Shown here: positions 8,411 to 16,376 of the stretch, piece after piece | How positions within the stretch are numbered: position 1 is the stretch's first letter | Layout: every line of letters starts with the position of its first letter | Assembly: GCF_027853915.1 (NCBI RefSeq) | Contig: NZ_JAQGLA010000003.1 | Coordinates: forward strand, 186,001-250,000 | Direction: 5' to 3' | Source: Saccharopolyspora oryzae | GTDB lineage: Bacteria; Actinomycetota; Actinomycetes; Mycobacteriales; Pseudonocardiaceae | Length of the DNA: 64,000 bases | Position numbers and translations under genes: made by a program | The notes under the pieces: model-generated | The model's input: the letters and a program-made list of their open reading frames with translations, nothing else | Database searches by the model: none | Told to the model about the DNA's origin: nothing

Positions 8411-8982
8411 AACAAATCATCGAAGTCGATGGTGAGATCCACAGGGGCTGATACCGCCAGCTTGTCGACATCGGCCCCGGCAGACGCGTAGAGCTTCGTC
8501 GTGGGATCCAAGCGGTAGCGGAACACGGTCAGGCGCCGGTCGTCCTGGGCATCGCTCTCGATGCGCCAGAAGTGCTCGATTCCTGCGGCTGCGTATTCGG
8601 CTGGCTTGTCGGTTCGGTCTGCGGTGACCGAACCCGGTGACATCACCTCGACGACCAGCAGGCAGTGCTGCGGGCGGAGTACGACGTCGTCGGGGAGCGC
8701 GGAGTCGTAGACGACGATGTCCGGCCGGCGGTTGAGCAGCGGAACGTCTCGCAGTCGGAGGTCGACGTCCGTGTCGACGGTCAGTTCGGGGCCTGCAGCG
8801 TGCTCGAGCTCGCCTGCTAGCCGGCGAGCGATCCTCTGGTGCAAGCGTCGGGGTGCGGGGGTCACGACGATGGCTCCATCGACAATTTCGATGCGGCGGC
8901 ACACTTCTTCGGGCAGCGCCTCGTACTCCGTTGCGCTCAGCCCTTCAGGTGGAAGCGCCATCCAGTCGGGAAGCGCGGTCAT
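8407..8982 (-). CDS. Uma2 family (DUF820) PD-(D/E)XK-fold protein
   Basis: The 191-residue protein begins MTALPDWMALPPEGLSATEYEAL. It carries the Uma2 signatures EEVCRRIEIVDGAIVV, a short HQRIARRLAGELE helix, RRPDIVVYD and LLVVEVMSPGS followed by TDKPAEYA; the Asp, Glu and Lys in the last three form the nuclease-like active site of this restriction-endonuclease-fold family. Many such proteins are annotated as Uma2 endonucleases but their biological role is not established. The upstream frame extends to 9162; the ATG at 8982 was chosen for its GGGAGAGGGG ribosome site and the family start. It stands alone between convergent and divergent neighbours. Confidence 0.85.
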   Translation of the reverse strand: MTALPDWMALPPEGLSATEYEALPEEVCRRIEIVDGAIVVTPAPRRLHQRIARRLAGELEHAAGPELTVDTDVDLRLRDVPLLNRRPDIVVYDSALPDDVVLRPQHCLLVVEVMSPGSVTADRTDKPAEYAAAGIEHFWRIESDAQDDRRLTVFRYRLDPTTKLYASAGADVDKLAVSAPVDLTIDFDDLF

Positions 8983-9154
8983 TGTCGAGCCCCTCTCCCT
9001 GCGAGTACTGGACCAGCGTAGCCATTGCGCCCCGTCGTCGGGGATCATGCGCGGCAGAGCCTTCACCTGTGGTGACGAGACATTACCTTGCGTGACTAGT
9101 GCTCGGATGGTCGGGGAGGATCCAGGAATGGTGGATGGTCGAGGAGAACCTTCT

Positions 9155-10078
9155 GTGAGCACTGCGCAGTCTGATCAAGGGCTTCCTTCGGCGTTGTTGG
9201 GCGGGATCGGCCGGGCTCGGCGGCCCAGCGGGCCGGTCGTCGGGTTGGTCGTCGTCGTGGTTTGCCTCGTCATCGGGCAGACCGCGGGGGCGCTCGTGCT
9301 GGCTCCGGTGTTCGGGGTTCCGATCGGGGCGCTGGCCCGTGGGCGGGCGTATCTGGCCGCCCAGCTCGCGATGCTGTTCAGCTTCCTCGGCGTCGTCGGG
9401 ATGCTCGCGCTGTGGATCCGGATCAAGGAGCGGCGGCCGTTCGGCAGCGTCGGGTTCTTCCCCGCTTCGCGCGTCGGTGCGCACCTGGGGATCGGCGCGG
9501 CCGTCGCAGTGGTGCTGTTGGGCGTGCCGGTCGGCGTGAACCTCCTCAGCGGGCAGTTCGACATCGGGGCGGTGCACGTCGCGCAGGTGGGAGGGGCTTT
9601 CATCGCGCTCATCGGGTTCGCCGTGCAGGCCAGCACCGAGGAGGTCATCACCCGCGGCTACCTGATGCAGGTGACCTACCGGAAGTGGGGCCTGGCGGCT
9701 GCGGTCGTCCTGCAGGCCGTGGTGTTCTCGCTGCTCCACGGCATCAACCCGAACGTGAGCGCGGTGGCCCTGATCAACATCCTGCTGATCGCGCTGCTCC
9801 TGGCGTTCTGGGCGCTCGCCGAGGGCAGTCTGTGGGGCGTGTGCGCCTTCCACGCGGTGTGGAACTGGCTCCAGGGCAACGTCTACGGCATCGAGGTGTC
9901 CGGCATGGGCGTCCAGACGACGATGCTCAGCATCGGCGGCAGCCCGGGAAGCGCCGAGCTGCTCACCGGCGGCGGCTTCGGCATCGAAGCCAGTCTGCTC
10001 ACCACTGCCGTCCTCGCCATCGGCACGGCCCTTGCCTACTTCGCCTACCGCCGCCGCGCCCGATCAGCAACTAGGTGA
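9155..10078 (+). CDS. CPBP family intramembrane metalloprotease
   Basis: The 307-residue polytopic membrane protein has about eight hydrophobic segments from residue 28. The CPBP (CAAX protease/bacteriocin-processing) motifs are present: EEVITRG (Glu162, Glu163, Arg167), a second motif FSLLHG with His195, and HAVWN with His233 and Asn237. In the family these polar residues coordinate a metal inside the membrane. The substrate is unknown. I chose the GTG at 9155 because GAGGAGA lies 7 nt upstream; an in-frame ATG at 9128 would add nine residues and lacks a good ribosome site. The 3' end is only 9 bases from the convergent methyltransferase gene. Confidence 0.87.
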   Translation: MSTAQSDQGLPSALLGGIGRARRPSGPVVGLVVVVVCLVIGQTAGALVLAPVFGVPIGALARGRAYLAAQLAMLFSFLGVVGMLALWIRIKERRPFGSVGFFPASRVGAHLGIGAAVAVVLLGVPVGVNLLSGQFDIGAVHVAQVGGAFIALIGFAVQASTEEVITRGYLMQVTYRKWGLAAAVVLQAVVFSLLHGINPNVSAVALINILLIALLLAFWALAEGSLWGVCAFHAVWNWLQGNVYGIEVSGMGVQTTMLSIGGSPGSAELLTGGGFGIEASLLTTAVLAIGTALAYFAYRRRARSATR

Positions 10079-10087
10079 AGCTGCGGG

Positions 10088-10903
10088 TCAGGGCTTGCGT
10101 CCCAGCCCTGCCAGCGTGGTGGTGTCGTGCTGTGCGAGCTCCGGGGCCTCGGTGCGCCACTGGCCGGACCGGATCACCCCCGGGTCCACCAGCTCCAGGC
10201 CGGTGAAGTAGCCGGCGATCTCCTCCGGCGTGCGGTGGTTGTACGGGATCGCCCCGGACTCCGCATAGCGCCGGGCCGCGTCCACCGCCACGGGGTCGCT
10301 GTCGTCGACGTCGAACAGCGCCAGGTAGGAGCCCGACGGCAGCGCCGCCAGCAACGTGTCCACAATGGATCGCGCTCGGGAGTATTCGGGGATCAGACCC
10401 ATGATTCCGAACAGGATCAGGGCCACCGGGCGGTCGAAGTCCAGTGCTTCGCGGGCGCCCTCGACGATCGTCTCGGGTTCGCGGACGTCGGCGTGGATGT
10501 ACCGGGTCGCCCCCTCCGGCGTGCTCGTCAGCAGCGCGCGGGCGTGGGCCAGCACGAGCGGATCGTTGTCGACGTAGACGATCCGGCTCTCCGGGGCGGC
10601 CCGCTGCGCGATCTCGTGGGTGTTCTCCGCGGTCGGCAGGCCGGTGCCGACGTCCAGGAACTGCCGCACCCCGCACTCGGCGACCAGGTGCCGGACCATC
10701 CGCCCCAGGCAGCCCCGGCTGGCCTGCGCCGCCGCCCGCATCCCCGGGAACACCTGCAGGAACTCCTCACCAGCGGCGCGGTCGACCGCGTAGTGGTCCT
10801 TGCCGTCGAGCCAGAAGTTCCAGACGCGGGCCGCGTGCGGCACGGTGGTGTCCATCTCGTCGGAAGCGGACCCCCGTATCTGGACATCCTCGGAATCGGG
10901 CAT
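10088..10903 (-). CDS. SAM-dependent methyltransferase, DUF574 (PF04672) family
   Basis: The 271-residue protein fits the actinobacterial S-adenosyl methyltransferase family PF04672: N-terminal PHAARVWNFWLDGKDHYAVDR, then the SAM-binding FLDVGTGLPT loop (about 82-91), acidic VYVDNDPLVLAHA strand end (about 109-121), and RTPEEIAGYFTGLELVDPGV near the C-terminus. The substrates of this family are mostly unknown; many occur near secondary-metabolism or regulatory genes. GGGAGAA before the ATG is a clear ribosome site. Convergent with the CPBP gene, no operon partners. Confidence 0.88.
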   Translation of the reverse strand: MPDSEDVQIRGSASDEMDTTVPHAARVWNFWLDGKDHYAVDRAAGEEFLQVFPGMRAAAQASRGCLGRMVRHLVAECGVRQFLDVGTGLPTAENTHEIAQRAAPESRIVYVDNDPLVLAHARALLTSTPEGATRYIHADVREPETIVEGAREALDFDRPVALILFGIMGLIPEYSRARSIVDTLLAALPSGSYLALFDVDDSDPVAVDAARRYAESGAIPYNHRTPEEIAGYFTGLELVDPGVIRSGQWRTEAPELAQHDTTTLAGLGRKP

Positions 10904-10999
10904 GCCGGGTTCTCCCTGAAAGCACTGGACGGCTGCTGACGGCTACTGTTTACCGCACTTTCGTCATGTGCTGCAGGGCATCTGGCAAAAGGGGTGAGT

Positions 11000-11039
11000 G
11001 GAGGGCGCCATTCGCCGAAGCTGGCGAAAGGCGCCCTCC
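11000..11039. terminator. Hairpin terminator after the carbon-nitrogen hydrolase
   Basis: A 16-bp stem interrupted by one A/A mismatch: GGAGGGCGCC (11000-11009) and TTCGCC pair with GGCGAA and GGCGCCCTCC (11030-11039) around a 6-base loop. It is 8 bases beyond the stop of the leftward gene. Confidence 0.85.
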
Positions 11040-11046
11040 GCCTCGT

Positions 11047-11838
11047 TCAGAAGCGGCGGTTGGTCAGGACCGGGATCGCTTGGCGGGCCTGGTCGACGGT
11101 GGCCGTGTCGACGTCGACGACCAGGACGTCCGGGGCGTCGGCGAGCTGGGCGTGGATCTGGCCGAACGGGGTGGCCGCGAGGCTGTAGCCGATGCCGGTG
11201 GGGGCCTTGCCGGACGGTTCGCGGCCGATGCTGCGCGGGTCGGCCTGGCCGCAGGCCACCACCCAGGACGTCGAGTCCAGGGCGCGGGCCCGGACCAGGA
11301 GTTCCCACTGCTCGCGCTTGCCCTCGCCCGAGCCCCAGGAGGCCGAGGTGACGATCACCGACGCGCCGCGGTCGGCCAGCGCGGTGTAGAGGCCGGGGAA
11401 GCGGACGTCGTAGCAGGTCGTGAAGCCGACCTTGGTGCCGTCGAGGTCCACCACGACCGGTTCCGCGCCGGGGGCGACGGTGTCGGACTCGGCGAAGCCG
11501 AAGGCGTCGAAGAGGTGGATCTTGTCGTAGGCGGTGTCGATGCCGCGGCCGGTGATCAGCAGCGTGTTGGTGACCCGGCCGTCGTCAGCCGGGGTGAACA
11601 TGCCGGCCACCACCGCGATGCCGGCCTCGTCGGCCAGCCTCCGCACCTCGGTGGCCCACGGCCCGTCCAGCGGTTCGGCCAGCGGGCCGAGCTTGACGCC
11701 GAAGCAGGCCATCGTCGCTTCCGGGAACACCGCGAGGTCCGCCCCGGCTTCAGCAGCCCGGCGCACGCCGTCGGCCACCAGCTCGAGGTTCGCCTTCGGG
11801 TCCGGGCCGGTGACGATCTGGCACAGCGCAATCCGCAT
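11047..11838 (-). CDS. Carbon-nitrogen hydrolase (nitrilase superfamily)
   Basis: The 263-residue protein has the nitrilase-superfamily catalytic triad: Glu40 in FPEA, Lys106 in YDKIHLFD and Cys142 in TTCYDVRFP. The fold hydrolyses amides, nitriles or carbamoyl groups; the sequence around the Cys resembles the omega-amidase/Nit2-like branch, but the substrate is not certain. The start ATG at 11838 follows a GGAGG site at 5 nt; an ATG 15 bases upstream is less likely. It is divergent from a GntR regulator with a 21-bp palindrome between them. The same operator core reappears at the transporter/DUF2848 promoter, so these four genes probably degrade one imported compound. Confidence 0.88.
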   Translation of the reverse strand: MRIALCQIVTGPDPKANLELVADGVRRAAEAGADLAVFPEATMACFGVKLGPLAEPLDGPWATEVRRLADEAGIAVVAGMFTPADDGRVTNTLLITGRGIDTAYDKIHLFDAFGFAESDTVAPGAEPVVVDLDGTKVGFTTCYDVRFPGLYTALADRGASVIVTSASWGSGEGKREQWELLVRARALDSTSWVVACGQADPRSIGREPSGKAPTGIGYSLAATPFGQIHAQLADAPDVLVVDVDTATVDQARQAIPVLTNRRF

Positions 11839-11865
11839 GAGAATCCTCCACAACCGTTACGATGT

Positions 11866-11886
11866 TTGTATACCAGCGATATGCAA
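11866..11886. promoter_or_regulatory. GntR-type operator between the hydrolase and gntR
   Basis: TTGTATA (11866-11872) and TATGCAA (11880-11886) form an inverted repeat with one mismatch. The left part reads TTGTATACCA, close to the TnGTnnACnA pattern bound by FadR-subfamily GntR proteins. TACGAT at 11858-11863 could be the gntR -10 box, placing the site just downstream of the start of transcription. Confidence 0.6.
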
Positions 11887-11899
11887 GAAGGGGTACTCG

Positions 11900-12526
11900 T
11901 TGCCGTCCGGACGCGAACTCGCCTACGACCACCTCAAGGACACCGTCCTCAGCGACCCGTCGATGCAGGGGCTGTTCGTCAACGAACAGGCCCTGGCCGA
12001 CGAGATCGGGGTGTCCCGCACGCCGATCCGCGAGGCGCTGCTCCTGCTCGCCGCCGAGGAGCTGGTGCAGCTGGTGCCCAAGCGCGGCGCCTACATCGCG
12101 CCGGTCGGCGGCCGCGAGATCCGCGAGCTGTTCGAGATCCGGGCCATGATCGAGTGCTACGCCGCGCGGCGCGCCGTCGAGCTCGGCGCGGTGCCGGTGG
12201 CGGAGATGCGCGCCGAGATCGACGGTCAGCGCGAGCTCGTCGGCGATGACGAGGCCCGGGCGTTCATCGACCGGGACCACCGCTTCCACTCGGCCCTGGT
12301 CCGCGCGGTCGGCAACGACATGCTGAGCAAGACCTACGACGGGCTGCGCGCCCGGCAGATCCGCGCCGGCATCGTGGCCCTGTTCTCCCACGGCGACCGG
12401 CGCAAGGCGGTGCTGGTCGAGCACGAGGCGATCGTCGACGCCCTCGAAGCGGGCGACGCGGAAGCCGCCACGGCGGCGATCACCGCCCACCTCTCGGCCA
12501 CCCAGCAAGTCCTCATCGAGGGCTGA
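11900..12526 (+). CDS. GntR family regulator, FadR/FCD subfamily
   Basis: The 208-residue protein has an N-terminal winged helix (about 1-70: ADEIGVSRTPIREALLLLAAEELVQLVPKRGAYI is the GntR signature) and an all-helical FCD ligand-binding domain (about 75-205) with the DRDHRFHSALVRAVGN and EHEAIVDALEAGDAE metal/ligand segments. The start is a TTG (11900) 6 nt after AAGAAGGGG; no ATG or GTG is available in frame. It likely represses both itself with the divergent hydrolase and the distal transporter/DUF2848 pair, judging from shared TGTATAC sites. The effector is probably the imported substrate or its breakdown product (inference). Confidence 0.9.
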   Translation: MPSGRELAYDHLKDTVLSDPSMQGLFVNEQALADEIGVSRTPIREALLLLAAEELVQLVPKRGAYIAPVGGREIRELFEIRAMIECYAARRAVELGAVPVAEMRAEIDGQRELVGDDEARAFIDRDHRFHSALVRAVGNDMLSKTYDGLRARQIRAGIVALFSHGDRRKAVLVEHEAIVDALEAGDAEAATAAITAHLSATQQVLIEG

Positions 12527-12532
12527 AGCCCC

Positions 12533-12564
12533 GGAACCCCTCCCGGACGACCTGGAGGGGTTCC
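12533..12564. terminator. Bidirectional terminator between gntR and the transporter
   Basis: A perfect 11-bp stem (12533-12543 with 12554-12564) and a 10-base loop lie between convergent genes ending at 12526 and 12573. Confidence 0.85.
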
Positions 12565-12572
12565 AGCGGACT

Positions 12573-13862
12573 TCACTGCGCGTCGCGGCGTCCGAGGGTG
12601 AGGCCGATCAACGTCACCACGCAGGTCGCCAGCAGGTAGAAGGCAGGGGCCATCCAGGTCTCGAAGTGGGCGAACAGCGCCGTGAACAGCAGCGGCGCCA
12701 GCGCGCCACCGATCACCCCGGCCAGCGTGTAGGCCAGCGACGATCCGGTCGAGCGCAGTGCAGGGCTGAACTGCTCGGACACGAACGCCGCCTGCGGGCC
12801 GTACATGAGCGCGTGCCAGACCAGGCCGACGATCACGCCGATGATCAGCAGCGGCGCCGAACCGCCCTGGACCATCGGGAAGAACACGAACGGCCACACC
12901 GCCGCCCCGATCGCGCCCACCGCGTAGACCCGACGACGGCCGAGCCGGTCGGACAGCGCGCCGGCCAGCGGCATAAGGAAGAGCTGCAGCGTCGAGCCGA
13001 GCATGACGCCGGTGACCGCCCAGCTCTTGGGCACGTCCAGCTGCTGCGTCGCGTAGGTGAGCACGAAGACCGTGAACAGCGCGTAGAGCACGTCCGGGCC
13101 GACGCGGGAGAGGATCGCCGCCACCAGGGCCCGCGGCTCGCGGGTGAAGACCTCGCGCACCGGTGCACCGGCCTGCTCGCCCTTCTCCTGCAGCTCCTTG
13201 AAGACCGGGGTCTCCTCCAGCTTCACCCGGATCCACATGCCGAAGATCACCAGCACGGCCGAGAGCAGGAACGCCACCCGCCAGCCCCAGGACATGAACT
13301 GCTCCTGGGTGAGCGTCGCGGCCAGCACCGCCAGCACGCCGTTGGCCATCAGGTTGCCCGCAGGCGGGCCGATCTGCGCCGCCGACGCCCAGAACCCGCG
13401 GTGCTTGTCGCTGCCGAACTCGCTGGACAGCAGCACCGCGCCGCCCCACTCGCCGCCGATGCCGACGCCCTGGGCGAACCGCAGGATCACCAGCAGAACA
13501 GCGCCGAGCGAGCCGACCTGGTCGTGCGTGGGCAGCAGGCCGATGAACACCGTCGAGATGCCGGTGACCAGCAGCGTGATGACCAGGACTTGCTTGCGGC
13601 CGAGGACGTCGCCGAGGCGGCCGAAGACGAAGCCGCCGAGCGGTCGGGAGACGTAGCCGACGGCGTAGGTGGAGAACGCCAGCAACGTGCCCGAGAGCGG
13701 GTCGTGGCTGGGGAAGAACAGCTGGCCGAACACCAGCGCGGAGGCCACCGAGTAGGCGGCGAAGTCGTACCACTCCAAGGACGTCCCGCTCAGCGACGCG
13801 ACGAACGCCTTGATCAGGTCCTTGCGGGGTGGCCGCGCGGTGGCGGGGAGGGCTTGAGTCAT
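12573..13862 (-). CDS. MFS transporter, metabolite:H+ symporter (MHS) family
   Basis: The 429-residue, 12-segment membrane protein carries the MHS signatures SLSGTSLEWYDFAAYS at the first membrane segment, the loop GRLGDVLGRKQVL, RFAQGVGIGGEWGGAVLLSSE and, in the second half, GALSDRLGRRRVYA. Members import small organic acids, betaines or aromatic acids with protons. The ATG at 13862 (AAGGAC upstream) gives the normal family N-terminus; longer in-frame starts run over the divergent gene. It is divergent from the DUF2848 gene, and the shared promoter holds a GntR-type operator. Confidence 0.92.
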   Translation of the reverse strand: MTQALPATARPPRKDLIKAFVASLSGTSLEWYDFAAYSVASALVFGQLFFPSHDPLSGTLLAFSTYAVGYVSRPLGGFVFGRLGDVLGRKQVLVITLLVTGISTVFIGLLPTHDQVGSLGAVLLVILRFAQGVGIGGEWGGAVLLSSEFGSDKHRGFWASAAQIGPPAGNLMANGVLAVLAATLTQEQFMSWGWRVAFLLSAVLVIFGMWIRVKLEETPVFKELQEKGEQAGAPVREVFTREPRALVAAILSRVGPDVLYALFTVFVLTYATQQLDVPKSWAVTGVMLGSTLQLFLMPLAGALSDRLGRRRVYAVGAIGAAVWPFVFFPMVQGGSAPLLIIGVIVGLVWHALMYGPQAAFVSEQFSPALRSTGSSLAYTLAGVIGGALAPLLFTALFAHFETWMAPAFYLLATCVVTLIGLTLGRRDAQ

Positions 13863-13913
13863 CGAGGTCCTTGTCGTCCCGACTGGTGGCTTGCCGCGCC
13901 GCAGCGCGGGAAG

Positions 13914-13935
13914 TTGTGATACGAAATGTATACAA
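13914..13935. promoter_or_regulatory. Second GntR-type operator, transporter/DUF2848 promoter
   Basis: TTGTGATAC (13914-13922) faces GTATACAA (13928-13935) across GAAAT. TGTATAC at 13927-13933 is identical to 11867-13873-region core at 11867-11873, 2 kb away, supporting control of both divergent promoters by the GntR protein encoded between them. Confidence 0.55.
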
Positions 13936-13961
13936 CAGGTATGCCGGTCTTGGAGGGGATT

Positions 13962-14639
13962 GTGTTTCCACTGCGTTTCGATGTCAACGGCGAAACCGTC
14001 GAGGTGTCGGTGACGACGCTGCTCAACGGCGGCTACGCCGGCCGCAGCCAGGACGACGTGGCCGCGCACGTCGCCGAGCTGGCCGAGCTCGGGGTGCCCG
14101 CGCCGACCAGCACGCCCTGCCTGTACCCGGTCGCGCCGTACCTGGCGATGCAGCCCGACGAGGTCCCGGTGCAGCACGAGCGCACCTCCGGTGAGGCGGA
14201 GTGGGCGCTGGTCGTCGCCGGGCCGGAGGAGCGCGACGTGCTGCTCACGGTGGCATGCGACCACACGGACCGGGCGCTGGAGGTGCACGGCGTCGCGTGG
14301 AGCAAGCAGGCCGGGCCCGACGTGCTGGGACGCCAGGCGTGGCGGCTGGTCGACGTCGCCGACCGCATCGACGAGCTCACCCTGACCGCCTGGGCGGGCG
14401 GCGAGAAGATCCAGCAGGGCACCCTGGCGGAACTGCTCTCGCCCCAGTACTGGCTCGACGACCTGCGGGAACGCGGCCTGCTGAAGCCGGGCACCGTGCT
14501 GCTGTCCGGCACCATCCCGATGGACTCGGCGGTCGACCAGTTCGCCGACTCCTGGCGCGTGGAGCTCGGCGACCCGAAGACCGGCGCCACCATCGCCTGC
14601 GAGTACCGGCTCGACCGCATGCCCGACCCGGTGGCCTGA
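13962..14639 (+). CDS. DUF2848 family protein
   Basis: The 225-residue protein reads FPLRFDVNGETVEVSVTTLLNGGYAGR at its start and contains APTSTPCLYPVAPYL, HERTSGEAEWAL and a C-terminal GTVLLSGTIPMDS segment, which match the DUF2848 family (fumarylacetoacetase-like fold suspected, enzymatic role unproven). GGAGG lies 5 nt before the GTG at 13962. In-frame ATGs at 13926 and 13941 are possible but lack a ribosome site, and the first lies inside the operator. Divergent from the MHS transporter, it is probably a catabolic enzyme acting on the imported compound (inference). Confidence 0.8.
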   Translation: MFPLRFDVNGETVEVSVTTLLNGGYAGRSQDDVAAHVAELAELGVPAPTSTPCLYPVAPYLAMQPDEVPVQHERTSGEAEWALVVAGPEERDVLLTVACDHTDRALEVHGVAWSKQAGPDVLGRQAWRLVDVADRIDELTLTAWAGGEKIQQGTLAELLSPQYWLDDLRERGLLKPGTVLLSGTIPMDSAVDQFADSWRVELGDPKTGATIACEYRLDRMPDPVA

Positions 14640-14647
14640 GGGCGGCG

Positions 14648-14697
14648 GCCCCGTGCGCGTTTTGCGGGGTTATGACCCCGGAAAGTGCGCACGGGGC
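14648..14697. terminator. Double hairpin terminator after the DUF2848 gene
   Basis: An outer 11-bp stem, GCCCCGTGCGC (14648-14658) with GCGCACGGGGC (14687-14697), encloses an inner hairpin CGGGGT (14665-14670) with ACCCCG (14675-14680). Its right arm belongs to the recurring stem family seen at 22929 and 47313. Confidence 0.8.
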
Positions 14698-14750
14698 AAC
14701 TGGGCGGATCATTCCGGTAAGGGAGTTTGGCGAGGAACCTCTCAACCTTG

Positions 14751-14780
14751 TTGATAAAGATTTGCAGCAGTGCTTAGAGT
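14751..14780 (+). promoter_or_regulatory. Promoter of the ABC importer operon
   Basis: TTGATA (14751-14756) and TAGAGT (14775-14780) are separated by 18 bp, a near-consensus sigma-70-type promoter. The GTG start codon begins 6 nt after the -10 box, so the operon is predicted to be leaderless. Confidence 0.7.
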
Positions 14781-14786
14781 TCAGCA

Positions 14787-16376
14787 GTGCTGAATCGTCG
14801 TGGCCTGCTGGTGGCCGTCCCCGTCGCGTTGACCCTGCTCGGTGCCGGTTGCGCCGCGCCGACCCCGCCGGGGTCCGGGGATCCCGGTTCGATTCTGCTC
14901 GCCGACAGCTTCGAGCCGGAGAGCCTGAACCCGCTGCTCGGCTACGGTGCAGAGGGCGCGTCCAAGTTCTACGACGGCCTGCTGGCTTTCGACGGCCGTT
15001 CCGAACTCCGGCCTGCGCTGGCCGCTGAAGCACCGCAGTCCTCCCCGGACGCCAAGACCTGGACCGTGAAGCTGCGCGACGGCGTGCGCTTCCACGACGG
15101 CACCCCGTTCGACGCCGAGGACGTGGTGGCCACCTACGAGGCGGCGATCGATCCGGCCTACGCCTCCACCATCAGCTCGGACTACAGCATGCTCGCCGAC
15201 GTGCGGGCCCTCGATCCGCACACCGTGCGCTTCGAGCTGAACATCCCGTACTCGGCGTGGCCGTCGAAGCTGGTGCTGGGCATCGTGCCGAACGAGAAGC
15301 TGGCCGAGCCGAAGCCGCAGGAGAACTCCGAGCTCAACACCAAGCCCGTCGGCACCGGCCCGTACAAGCTGGTCGACTGGCGGCAGGGCGACCAGATGAC
15401 CTGGGAGGGCAACGGCGACTACTGGGGCGGCGCCCCGGCCGTCGACAAGGTCACCGTGGTCTTCGCCAAGGACGACAACACCCGCGCCCAGCGCCTGGCC
15501 GCCGGCGAGTTCGACGGCACGGTCCTGCCGCCGGTGCTCGCCGAGAGCGTCGCCCGCGACGGGTTCCGCACCGTCCACCACAGCACCGCCGACTACCGCA
15601 GCATCGCGCTGCCCAACACCCACCCGGCCGCCGGCGACCCCGCGGTGCGCATGGCGCTGAACCTCGCCGTCAACCGCGAGGGCATGATCAAGGCGCTGGT
15701 GGGCGGGCACGGCAAGCCCGCGTACGCGCCGATCCCCGAGTCGATGGGCGCCAGCTTCGAGCCCGCCGCCCGGTTCGACTTCGACCCCGAGCGCGCCAAG
15801 AAGCTGCTGGACGAGGCCGGCTGGCGGCCGGGCGCCGACGGCATCCGCGAGCGCAACGGCGTGCGCGCCCAGTTCACCGTCATGTACTTCGCCGACGACA
15901 GCCTGCGCAAGGACCTGGCCGTCGCGTTCGCCTCGGACGCCAAGGCGATCGGCATCCAGGTCGACCCCGCCGGGGTGGACCGCTCCGCGGTCGCCGCGCG
16001 GATCGGCGACGAGGGCATCGTGCTCGGCGGCGGGAACCCGATCGACCCCGACCCGCAGGCCTACAACAGCATCCACTCCTCGGTGATCGGCACCGGCACC
16101 TACAACAACCCCGGCCAGTACCGCAACGCCGAGGTGGACGCCGCGCTCGACGGCGCCCGCCAGGAGCTCGACCCGGGCAAGCGCGCGGAGCTCTACCGGC
16201 AGGCCCAGCGCGCCTACGTCGCCGACCCCGGCCTGGTGTACCTGGCCTTCATCGACCACAGCTACGTGATGCGCGAGGGCGGCTGGACCGGCTACCAGCC
16301 GTCGATCGAACCGCACGTGCACGGCACCACCTGGGGCCCGTGGTGGAACATCGAGGCCTGGAAGCCGCAGGCATGA
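14787..16376 (+). CDS. ABC transporter substrate-binding lipoprotein, family 5
   Basis: The 529-residue lipoprotein has a signal peptide ending at lipobox LGAGC (Cys22). The mature part is an SBP_bac_5 domain: LNPLLGYGAEGASKFYDGLL near the start, the RDGVRFHDGTPFDAEDVVATYE signature (about 95-115), and NTKPVGTGPYKL and YWGGAP motifs. These proteins capture oligopeptides, dipeptides or nickel chelates outside the membrane. The GTG start is preceded by a promoter with no room for a ribosome site. It overlaps the first permease gene by 4 bp and starts a five-gene importer operon. Confidence 0.92.
   Translation: MLNRRGLLVAVPVALTLLGAGCAAPTPPGSGDPGSILLADSFEPESLNPLLGYGAEGASKFYDGLLAFDGRSELRPALAAEAPQSSPDAKTWTVKLRDGVRFHDGTPFDAEDVVATYEAAIDPAYASTISSDYSMLADVRALDPHTVRFELNIPYSAWPSKLVLGIVPNEKLAEPKPQENSELNTKPVGTGPYKLVDWRQGDQMTWEGNGDYWGGAPAVDKVTVVFAKDDNTRAQRLAAGEFDGTVLPPVLAESVARDGFRTVHHSTADYRSIALPNTHPAAGDPAVRMALNLAVNREGMIKALVGGHGKPAYAPIPESMGASFEPAARFDFDPERAKKLLDEAGWRPGADGIRERNGVRAQFTVMYFADDSLRKDLAVAFASDAKAIGIQVDPAGVDRSAVAARIGDEGIVLGGGNPIDPDPQAYNSIHSSVIGTGTYNNPGQYRNAEVDAALDGARQELDPGKRAELYRQAQRAYVADPGLVYLAFIDHSYVMREGGWTGYQPSIEPHVHGTTWGPWWNIEAWKPQA

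Noticed and set aside
9128-9154. ATG start for the CPBP protease nine codons upstream
   Set aside because: No ribosome site; GAGGAGA is well placed for the GTG at 9155.
13926-13961. Longer DUF2848 protein from the ATG at 13926 or 13941
   Set aside because: The first ATG lies inside the operator and neither has a ribosome site, whereas GGAGG precedes the GTG at 13962. The choice is not certain.
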